This document shows positions 1 through 6,257 of a stretch of DNA of 8,616 bases, piece by piece. Both the position numbers and the translations under genes were made by a program. Origin of the DNA: Deltaproteobacteria bacterium (GTDB taxonomy: Bacteria > Desulfobacterota > Dissulfuribacteria > Dissulfuribacterales > QOAL01). Within the stretch, counting starts at the first letter, position 1. Every line of letters begins with the position of its first letter. The notes beneath the pieces are model-generated. The model was not told the DNA's origin and ran no database searches. It saw only the letters and a list, made by a program, of their open reading frames with translations. The stretch lies in the NCBI GenBank assembly GCA_015486425.1, contig WFRQ01000477.1:1-8616 (forward strand), written 5' to 3'.

Positions 1-1512
1 ACAGTAGATTTGTCCGAGCTTTCATCTGATGGTACACAGGTGGTTGACCTTTCCGATTCCAACACTGGCAATGACACAGATGCAGATGGTAACAGCCTGA
101 GTTATTCCATCACTGCCGGTAATGATGCGGGAGTTTTTTCCATAGACAGCGCCACAGGGGTAATCACCGTTGCTGACAGCAGTAAACTTGATTATGAGAG
201 TAATGCGCATCAGTATTCTCTTGCAGTGCAGGCCAGTGACGGCACCTTTTTTGCTCAGTCCACAGTAACTGTCAATATAGTTAATGAGAATGACAATGCC
301 CCTGCTTTATCTGATGTTACAGCAGTTTTGTCCGAGCTTTCATCTGAGAGTACACAGGTGGTTGACCTTTCCGATTCCAATACCGGCACTGACACAGACG
401 CAGATGGCGATACTTTGAGCTATTCCATCACTGCCGGTAATGATAATGGGGTTTTTTCCATAGACAGCGCCACAGGGATAATCACGGTAGCTGACAGCAG
501 TAAGCTTGATTATGATACTGAGCCTCAGCAGTATTCCCTTACGGTCCAGGCTGATGACGGCGTCCATACAGGCCAGGCTATGGTGACAGTTAATCTGACA
601 GATGTATCCACCTCCATACCTTCCGGTCAGTCCTTTAGCGTGTCTGAAACAGCCTCGAACGGCACTCTGGTGGGTACAGTCTCAACCAATGGAGACGCTG
701 CCAAAACATTTTCAATAACGGGTGGCAATCTCAGCGGGGCGTTTGCCATAGATAATATTGGCCGTATTACTGTGGCTGACACTTCAGTAATTGATTATGA
801 GAATATCACCAGTTATTCATTAACGGTCGAGGCAAGTGACGGAACCAGTTCTGTAACCGAAACCGTAAATATCAGCATTTTGAATGCCAATGATAATGCG
901 CCCCGAGTGGAAGATAGTGTTACGTCTTTATCGGAATTGGCGCCAAATGGAACAGTGGTTGCAGATATTAATGATTCCAATACAGGGGCAGATGTTGATG
1001 CTGATGGACAAGCCCTTTCCTATACCATAACAGCCGGTAATGATGCAGGTGCATTTGCCATAAACAGTGCCAGTGGTGTCATTACGGTTTCCGACAGTAA
1101 CAGCCTTGATTACGAGAGTGCTGTGAAGCATGTTTTAACCGTTCAGGCCAGTGACGGTACTAATACAGACCAGTCAACGCTGAGTATAAATGTTACAGAC
1201 GAAAACGAGTACTCAGTAAGCCCTGTTTCCGACAGCAGCGGTGAATCCAATTCAGTGCCTGAAGATGTTTCCATAGGTACGCCGGTTGGTATCACTGCCC
1301 ATGCCTTAGACCCTGATGGTTCTGCAACTGTCACCTATTACCTTACAGACAGTGACGGCGGACTTTTTGCAATTGATCCTCAAACAGGTGTTATAACGGT
1401 AAATAATCAACTCAGCTACAATGCCGCCTCGAATCACACTGTAACAGTGAAGGCTGTCAGTTCTGACGGCTCTGAAAGTTCCAGCTCCTTTACCATTAAC
1501 GTGTCAGAGGTC
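1..1512 (+). repeat. Array of five cadherin-like protein repeats
   Basis: Repeat units run approximately 1-303, 304-603, 604-903, 904-1203 and 1204-1512. Units 1, 2 and 4 share the SELS/SELA...DSNTG.D.DADG...SITAGND...LDYE pattern. Unit 3 has lost the DADG segment and is shorter there. Unit 5 is the most divergent (LSYNAAS in place of LDYE). Unit boundaries are read from the recurrent ND-N-A-P type linkers and are approximate. More units probably lie upstream of the window. Confidence 0.85.
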
Positions 1513-2262
1513 AGGACTGACCCGGATCATGTTTACAATAATCCAGATCAGGGCGTTTCAGAGCCTTTGCCTGACAGTACATCGGAAAACGTGGAATCCT
1601 CGGAGGCAGAGGTGTCTTCCGGGCCTGACAGTACCCCAGAGCAGGAAGATGGCAGTTTTATCCCAGTTCATGACGCGCAACATGCAGTTGCTGCCAGGCA
1701 CCTGTCAGATCACGCTGCAGGGGCCATGGTAAGGGATATGATATACCTTGACCATAATCAGGAAGTCGGCACGATCCAGAGCGCTCATGCAGATAACAAC
1801 CGTTATCTCTCATTAGATAATGATGAATATAAATTGCTATCTGCTTCAAAATATGTGGATTTTGGCTATGAAATAACCAGGAATCCCCTGGAAATGGATG
1901 ATTTTGATGAGTCAGGCAGTGTGGAGTTTGACAATGACAGCTCAGGCCCGATATTGGACAGGGGTGAGTACCAGCAGTTCAGAAAGGAGATGGACCAGAT
2001 ATTTCAGTCTGAACAGCATGAAGATGCAGGCAGAATCAGGCTTGTCACCACCACTGCAATGGGTTTTGCCGTGGGCCTTGCCACCTACCTTCTTAGAGCA
2101 GGCTCAATGATGGCAAGCCTCATGTCCATTATGCCAATGTGGAGACAGTTTGACCCAATTGCTGTCATAAGCTCCAGAACTGAAACAGTTACAGTATCTA
2201 AGAAGGCTCCGGACAAGGCGAAAGCTGAAGAGGAAGCCTTTTTTGGCGGTGAGGAAGAATGA
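1..2262 (+). CDS. Large cadherin-repeat surface protein, C-terminal part (5' truncated by window edge)
   Basis: The frame is open from base 1; a TTG at 10 is only an internal Leu inside a repeat, so the real start lies upstream. Visible in order: five cadherin-like repeats of about 100 residues (to about 1512), with LDYE, ASDG, DADG and NENDNAP/NANDNAP motifs typical of Ca2+-binding bacterial cadherin domains; a Ser/Glu/Asp/Pro-rich linker (about 1513-1655); a domain I do not recognise (about 1656-2030) containing an EF-hand-like loop at 1900-1935 (D-x-D-x-S-G-x-V); a hydrophobic stretch (2041-2169); and a Lys/Glu-rich tail ending in GGEEE. Cadherin repeats in bacteria usually serve adhesion or matrix building outside the cell. 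No glycine-rich RTX nonapeptides are seen. The hydrophobic C-terminus suggests membrane anchoring (inference). It overlaps the next gene by 4 nt, implying co-translation. The role as adhesin is likely but the ligand is unknown. Confidence 0.85.
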   Translation, partial: TVDLSELSSDGTQVVDLSDSNTGNDTDADGNSLSYSITAGNDAGVFSIDSATGVITVADSSKLDYESNAHQYSLAVQASDGTFFAQSTVTVNIVNENDNAPALSDVTAVLSELSSESTQVVDLSDSNTGTDTDADGDTLSYSITAGNDNGVFSIDSATGIITVADSSKLDYDTEPQQYSLTVQADDGVHTGQAMVTVNLTDVSTSIPSGQSFSVSETASNGTLVGTVSTNGDAAKTFSITGGNLSGAFAIDNIGRITVADTSVIDYENITSYSLTVEASDGTSSVTETVNISILNANDNAPRVEDSVTSLSELAPNGTVVADINDSNTGADVDADGQALSYTITAGNDAGAFAINSASGVITVSDSNSLDYESAVKHVLTVQASDGTNTDQSTLSINVTDENEYSVSPVSDSSGESNSVPEDVSIGTPVGITAHALDPDGSATVTYYLTDSDGGLFAIDPQTGVITVNNQLSYNAASNHTVTVKAVSSDGSESSSSFTINVSEVRTDPDHVYNNPDQGVSEPLPDSTSENVESSEAEVSSGPDSTPEQEDGSFIPVHDAQHAVAARHLSDHAAGAMVRDMIYLDHNQEVGTIQSAHADNNRYLSLDNDEYKLLSASKYVDFGYEITRNPLEMDDFDESGSVEFDNDSSGPILDRGEYQQFRKEMDQIFQSEQHEDAGRIRLVTTTAMGFAVGLATYLLRAGSMMASLMSIMPMWRQFDPIAVISSRTETVTVSKKAPDKAKAEEEAFFGGEEE
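10..519 (+). repeat. Near-identical DNA duplication within cadherin units 1 and 2
   Basis: The segment at about 10-201 recurs at about 328-519, a 318-nt (106-codon) period. By hand alignment roughly 170 of 190 bases match, with many differences at third codon positions. The last third of each unit (after LDYE/LDYD) is clearly more diverged. This suggests duplication or gene conversion more recent than the split from units 3-5. Confidence 0.8.
2041..2169 (+). other. Hydrophobic C-terminal segment(s) of the cadherin protein, probable membrane anchor
   Basis: About 43 residues are strongly apolar: first LVTTTAMGFAVGLATYLLR, then GSMMASLMSIMPMW, followed by RQFDP and a charged, Lys/Glu-rich tail. 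One or two membrane passes would fit. From memory, similar apolar tails ending in W-x-x-FDP occur at the end of other giant bacterial surface proteins, but I cannot verify this here. Topology is an inference. Confidence 0.6.
2249..2262 (+). promoter_or_regulatory. Stop/start overlap (ATGA) coupling the cadherin gene to the GGDEF-EAL gene
   Basis: The TGA stop at 2260-2262 overlaps the ATG at 2259-2261. A GAGGA ribosome-binding-like stretch (2251-2255) lies inside the end of the upstream gene, only about 3 nt from the ATG. This geometry is typical of translational coupling and supports ATG 2259 as the start. Confidence 0.7.
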
Positions 2263-5231
2263 TATTCCTGACGCCGGTTGTGCGGCTTTCTCTTGTGATC
2301 GCACTGCTTACCATTAATATTCTCTTTGCAGCCAATCTCCTGGGGTTTCTTCCAGATGAAGACCGGCTCATTGTTGAACAGCGCAAGGACATTGTGGAGG
2401 CCCTGGCCCTGCAGTGCTGTGCCGCAGTGGAACAGGGGGAGATGAAGGTAATCCGGGATACCCTGCGCGCTGTGGTGGAGCGTAACAGGGCGATATTATC
2501 TGCAGCGGTGCGGGCAGGTGATGGGCAGATTGTGGCGCTTGCCGGAGATCACCTGGCGCACTTCAAGCCCAGGCCTGACGGCAAGTCCACTCCCACCAGT
2601 CTTCATGTTCCCATTTTCCGGGATGGTAAAAAATGGGGGACAATGGAAATAAGTTTTGCGCCGCTCTGGAAAGAGAGACTTAAACGCGGGTTCAGAGATT
2701 CATTTGCAGGGCTGGCGCTGTTCATGGGGGTGGGAGGATTTCTATGTTATTTCCTGGTGATAAAACGTACACTTCGGGAGCTGGATCCGTCCAGGGTGAT
2801 ACCTGGGCGTGTGCAGACAGCATTTGATATCCTCCAGGAGGGTGTGGTCCTTTTCGATGTAGATGAGCAGATAGTTATGACTAACAGCTCCTTTGCAGAG
2901 CTGTTTGGAAAGACACCTGAATCCATGATTGGCCTTAAGGGCTCGGAGCTTGGCTGGGTGGAGTGTCAGTCTCCTGATGAAGTCGGGCAACTTCCGTGGC
3001 TCAGGCTGCTCAATGAGGGAGAGGAACAGGCAGAGGCGTCGCTCTCCCTTCTGGACCGTAACGGCAGCAAGTTCATGGTTCATGCCGTTGGTGTCAGTGA
3101 TCCAGGGGGTAAAAAGCGCGGCTGCCTGGTTACTTTTGACAATATTACCGAGGTAGAGGAGAAGAATTTCCAGCTAAACGAGCTTGTTGAAAAACTCAGG
3201 CAGGCAAACCAGGAGATCATGGGGAAGACCAGGGAGCTTGAGGTGCTTGCAAGCTGCGATCCCATGACCCTGTGTCTCAACAGGCGTGCATTTGGACAGA
3301 AGCTTGATGGATTTTTTACAAGTGGAAAGGCCAACGGGGAAAAACTTTCATGCCTCATGCTCGATATAGATTTTTTCAAATCTGTTAATGATAATTACGG
3401 CCATGCGGCAGGCGACCAGGTTATCAAGGCAGTGGCAGATGTTCTTAAGGTGAGCACCAGGGATACTGACCTTGTGGCACGCTACGGCGGTGAGGAGTTC
3501 TGTGTTCTTCTTCCCGGCCTGGATCTGAAGGAGGCCGCCATGGTTGGAGAGCGCATCAGGAAAACTATTGAAAGTAAAACTATTGCAGGTATAAATGTAA
3601 CCATCAGCGTAGGCGCTTCAACCCTGAATGACAGCGTGAACAAGCCTGATGAACTGGTTAATCAGGCTGACAAGGCCCTTTATGCTGCAAAAGAAGGTGG
3701 AAGGAACCGGGTCACCACATGGGGAGAGGACCTGGAGGTTATCACTGATACTGACAAGGCTGCAAAGGCTGAAAGACAGGGCAGTGAAAAACAAGGGGAA
3801 TCGGAAAGCGACACAGACGTTGCCAGTTTGCAGGGCCGCATACAGGAGCTGGAAGGGCTTCTGGCAAAGCGTACCCTGGAGCTGCAGCATTTTGAGATGT
3901 ATGATTTCAAGACCGGTCTTCCCAACCGATCTCTTTTTGAGGACAGACTCAGGCGAGAGATCGCAAGGAGCAGGAGGAGCAATCGCCTTTTTGCCGTGCT
4001 GTTCATTAACATGGAGACCATCAAGCGCCTTCAGGAAACGCATGGCATGAAGGTTGCCGAAGAGTTGATGCACGCCTGCGGCCAGAGACTAAATGATACG
4101 CTGCGAAGGGATATTGACACTGTGGCCGCAATGGACGGAACACGGGAGGAATCAACCATATCCCTGCTTAACCCTGCTGAGTTTGGTATAATTCTTACAG
4201 ACATAAAGCAGGTTGACCATGTTACTTGGGTGGTTAAGCGACTGCTTGGTTCCTTTGAAACGCCGTTTGAAATCAGTGACAGTGAAATTTATGTTTCCCT
4301 GTACCTTGGCATCAGTATTTTCCCACATGATGGCACAGACGTGGATCATTTGTACAGCAGCGCTATAAATGCCTGTACTCATGCCAGGAAGTTCAAGGGA
4401 AGCGAGCGTTATCTGTTTGCGTCCAAAAGCCTTAATGACAAGGTGGCATCTCAGCTTGAACTTGAAAACCTGCTGCATGATGTAATCGATAATAACGAGC
4501 TTCAGCTCTATTATCAGCCCATTGTCAAGGCTCAGACAGGCCATGTTGCCAAGTTTGAGGCCCTGCTGAGGTGGAACAGCCCTGTTCTCGGAATGGTATC
4601 ACCTGATAAATTTATTCCTGTAATGGAGCAGTCCGGGCAGATAGGGGCCGTGGGGGACTGGGTAATGTATAATGCCTGCCGGCAGTTAAGGGGCTGGCTG
4701 GATAAGGGGCTTGAGGTGGGTTCAGTTGCAGTGAATATATCGGTCCTTCAGCTTGATCAAACAAACCTGGCTCAGCGTATAGGAGAAATCCTTGAAGAGT
4801 TTGCCATAAAACCCCAGATGCTTGAGGTTGAGCTTACTGAAAACTCGTTTCTCGATATAAATGACAGGACTTTCAGTGTGATGAAACAGATATGGGACAT
4901 GGGTGTCAGGTTGTCCATGGATGATTTCGGCACAGGTTACTCTTCACTTTCCTATCTGAATAAAATTCCTCTTTCTACATTGAAGATAGACAGATCGTTT
5001 GTTGCTGATATAAATAAGGATGAGAGCGCTGATAAACTTATTACCTCCATCATATCGCTGGCCCACGGCCTTGGCCTGGAAGTGGTGGCAGAGGGCGTGG
5101 AGGAAACTGAGCAGAGAGAATTTTTAACAGGGTTAGGGTGTGAATTTTTGCAGGGTTATTACTTCAGCAGGCCTGTTCCTGAATCTGAGGTTCCAGATAT
5201 TCTGAGCAGTGGTCTGGTTATTAATGCATAG
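2259..5231 (+). CDS. Membrane PAS-GGDEF-GGDEF(degenerate)-EAL protein, bifunctional c-di-GMP synthase/phosphodiesterase
   Basis: The 990-aa product has TM1 (about 5-29), a roughly 115-residue extracytoplasmic sensor region with vicinal Cys53-Cys54, TM2 (about 148-168), a PAS-like domain (about 186-296) and a coiled coil (about 296-328). GGDEF-1 (about 328-490) keeps the metal and substrate residues D369, N377 and D386, the signature GGEEF 410-414, and an RxxD I-site R401-D404; spacing matches PleD. After a charged linker, GGDEF-2 (about 540-715) has TGLPNR but NPAEF (638-642) at the active site, so it is probably inactive. The EAL domain (about 732-978) retains E767, N826, E861, D888/D889, K909, E945 and Q965, the residues expected for metal-dependent hydrolysis of c-di-GMP to pGpG. 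Both activities are therefore predicted, with product inhibition of the synthase. Translational coupling to the cadherin gene suggests control of surface attachment. The signal sensed is unknown. Confidence 0.93.
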   Translation: MIFLTPVVRLSLVIALLTINILFAANLLGFLPDEDRLIVEQRKDIVEALALQCCAAVEQGEMKVIRDTLRAVVERNRAILSAAVRAGDGQIVALAGDHLAHFKPRPDGKSTPTSLHVPIFRDGKKWGTMEISFAPLWKERLKRGFRDSFAGLALFMGVGGFLCYFLVIKRTLRELDPSRVIPGRVQTAFDILQEGVVLFDVDEQIVMTNSSFAELFGKTPESMIGLKGSELGWVECQSPDEVGQLPWLRLLNEGEEQAEASLSLLDRNGSKFMVHAVGVSDPGGKKRGCLVTFDNITEVEEKNFQLNELVEKLRQANQEIMGKTRELEVLASCDPMTLCLNRRAFGQKLDGFFTSGKANGEKLSCLMLDIDFFKSVNDNYGHAAGDQVIKAVADVLKVSTRDTDLVARYGGEEFCVLLPGLDLKEAAMVGERIRKTIESKTIAGINVTISVGASTLNDSVNKPDELVNQADKALYAAKEGGRNRVTTWGEDLEVITDTDKAAKAERQGSEKQGESESDTDVASLQGRIQELEGLLAKRTLELQHFEMYDFKTGLPNRSLFEDRLRREIARSRRSNRLFAVLFINMETIKRLQETHGMKVAEELMHACGQRLNDTLRRDIDTVAAMDGTREESTISLLNPAEFGIILTDIKQVDHVTWVVKRLLGSFETPFEISDSEIYVSLYLGISIFPHDGTDVDHLYSSAINACTHARKFKGSERYLFASKSLNDKVASQLELENLLHDVIDNNELQLYYQPIVKAQTGHVAKFEALLRWNSPVLGMVSPDKFIPVMEQSGQIGAVGDWVMYNACRQLRGWLDKGLEVGSVAVNISVLQLDQTNLAQRIGEILEEFAIKPQMLEVELTENSFLDINDRTFSVMKQIWDMGVRLSMDDFGTGYSSLSYLNKIPLSTLKIDRSFVADINKDESADKLITSIISLAHGLGLEVVAEGVEETEQREFLTGLGCEFLQGYYFSRPVPESEVPDILSSGLVINA

Positions 5232-5269
5232 AATTCACACTGACTTATAGAGAAGTTGCGAATATTGAA

Positions 5270-5286
5270 GGTGTGCGGTGCGCACC
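5270..5286. other. Hairpin/palindrome upstream of the HDOD gene
   Basis: GGTGTGC (5270-5276) can pair with GCGCACC (5280-5286) around a 3-nt loop, with one G-T wobble. The overlapping decamer GGTGCGCACC (5277-5286) is a perfect DNA palindrome, followed by ATGCAT (5287-5292). No T-run follows, so it is not a classical terminator. It could be a protein-binding site or an mRNA structure; the role is unknown. Confidence 0.35.
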
Positions 5287-5324
5287 ATGCATGATAAAAC
5301 AAGCGGAAATTTAAAGTGCTGGTC

Positions 5325-5336
5325 AGGGGGGGAAGG
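5325..5336 (+). promoter_or_regulatory. Ribosome binding site deciding the HDOD start
   Basis: A purine-rich AGGGGGGGAAGG runs directly up to ATG 5337. The AGGGGG core sits about 6 nt from this ATG. The in-frame GTG at 5316 has only a GGA about 9 nt away, so ATG 5337 is preferred. Confidence 0.6.
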
Positions 5337-6185
5337 ATGCAGCCTTTGTTTCAAAAAGTGGTGGAATCTGCCCGGCTTATTTCGTTGCCGGATATCTATT
5401 TCAGGCTAAAGGAGCTCATTGAGGCCCCTGATTTTTCAATGGCTGAGGTGGCGCTTCATGTGGGGCGTGATCCAGGTATGGCAGCACGCTTTCTGCAGGT
5501 GGTAAACAGTCCCCTTAATCGCAGGGCGCGTACAATTGATTCAGTGGTACAGGCTGTAAGTCTCCTTGGAATAAGCCAGGTGCATGACATTGTGCTGAGT
5601 GTCTCGGTTGCCAGGGCTTTTGAGGGCCTTAAAAATGATGTCATGGATATGAAAAAGTTCTGGAGTCACAGTGTATTCTGTGCTGTGCTCACCAGGGAAC
5701 TGGCGCTTGAATGTGATCAGATTGAAAGTGACCGTTTCATAGTGATGGGGCTGCTCCATGATATTGGCCACCTTTTCATGTACCTTTCAATTCCAGAGGA
5801 ATCTCAGGAAGCCATTATTGCGGCAGATCGGAAGCAAAGGCCTCTGTATCTTGTGGAAAGAGATATGCTGGGTTTTGATTATGCGCAAGTGGGCGGTTAT
5901 GTGCTCAAGGAGTGGAATCTTCCTGAAAACCTGCAGACCACAACAGGGTTTCATCCTGAGCCGTCAAGGGCCGCGCAGTTCAAGATGGAGACCAGCCTCC
6001 TGCACATCTCCTCCCTGCTTGTGCAGGCGCAGGAAAAGGGCGGAAAATTCGGTGCAGGAGCGTTTGTGCCTGATCCTGTGGCATGGGAGTTGACCGGTCT
6101 TGAGGAGCAGCAGTGCGGTGCTGCGAGAGATAAGGCAGCCGAGGAGTTTACATCTGTGGTGGAGACCATTTTTTCTTTTTCCTAA
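5337..6185 (+). CDS. HDOD domain signalling protein
   Basis: The product is 282 aa from ATG 5337 (289 aa if GTG 5316 is used). The HDOD domain fills most of the protein. It opens with a LPDIYFRLKELI helix and the DPGMAARFLQVVNSP segment, followed by a SVVQAVSLLGISQVHDIVLS stretch characteristic of the family. FWSHS (108-112) and LLHDIGH (139-145) follow. HDOD proteins are relatives of HD/HD-GYP hydrolases that generally act as regulatory or scaffolding modules in signalling. Here the His111 and His141-Asp142 residues remain, but no GYP motif is present, so enzymatic activity is uncertain. No membrane segment or signal peptide is seen, so it is presumably cytoplasmic. It lies 105 nt after the GGDEF-EAL gene and 72 nt before the tolC-like gene, in the same direction, which suggests a role in the same signalling circuit (inference). 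Confidence 0.88.
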   Translation: MQPLFQKVVESARLISLPDIYFRLKELIEAPDFSMAEVALHVGRDPGMAARFLQVVNSPLNRRARTIDSVVQAVSLLGISQVHDIVLSVSVARAFEGLKNDVMDMKKFWSHSVFCAVLTRELALECDQIESDRFIVMGLLHDIGHLFMYLSIPEESQEAIIAADRKQRPLYLVERDMLGFDYAQVGGYVLKEWNLPENLQTTTGFHPEPSRAAQFKMETSLLHISSLLVQAQEKGGKFGAGAFVPDPVAWELTGLEEQQCGAARDKAAEEFTSVVETIFSFS

Positions 6186-6203
6186 ATTGAGCGTTTCAAA
6201 ATG

Positions 6204-6234
6204 TGGAAAATTGTTGTGTGAAAACGACTTTCCA
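6204..6234. other. Imperfect hairpin between the HDOD and tolC-like genes
   Basis: TGGAAA (6204-6209) pairs with TTTCCA (6229-6234). After one mismatch, TTGT (6211-6214) can pair with ACGA (6224-6227, one wobble) around a 9-nt loop. No T-run follows, so it does not look like a terminator. It could modulate expression or mRNA processing between the two genes, or be chance in an A/T-rich spacer. Confidence 0.25.
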
Positions 6235-6257
6235 TGAGGGATGAGTAGTTACATCTG

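Noticed and set aside
22..1131. Three similar minus-strand open frames opposite the cadherin repeats (22-210, 340-567, 928-1131)
   Set aside because: They resemble each other only because they lie antisense to repeated coding DNA. They lack ribosome binding sites and read as shadow translation of the true frame.
3618..4073. 151-aa minus-strand and 133-aa plus-strand open frames inside the GGDEF-EAL gene
   Set aside because: The true frame there encodes the recognisable end of GGDEF-1, the linker and GGDEF-2. The alternatives have no domain-like features.
5316..5336. GTG at 5316 as the start of the HDOD gene
   Set aside because: It lacks a good ribosome binding site. The ATG at 5337 is preceded by a strong AGGGGG-type site at suitable spacing, and the extra residues (LVRGGR) show no family similarity.
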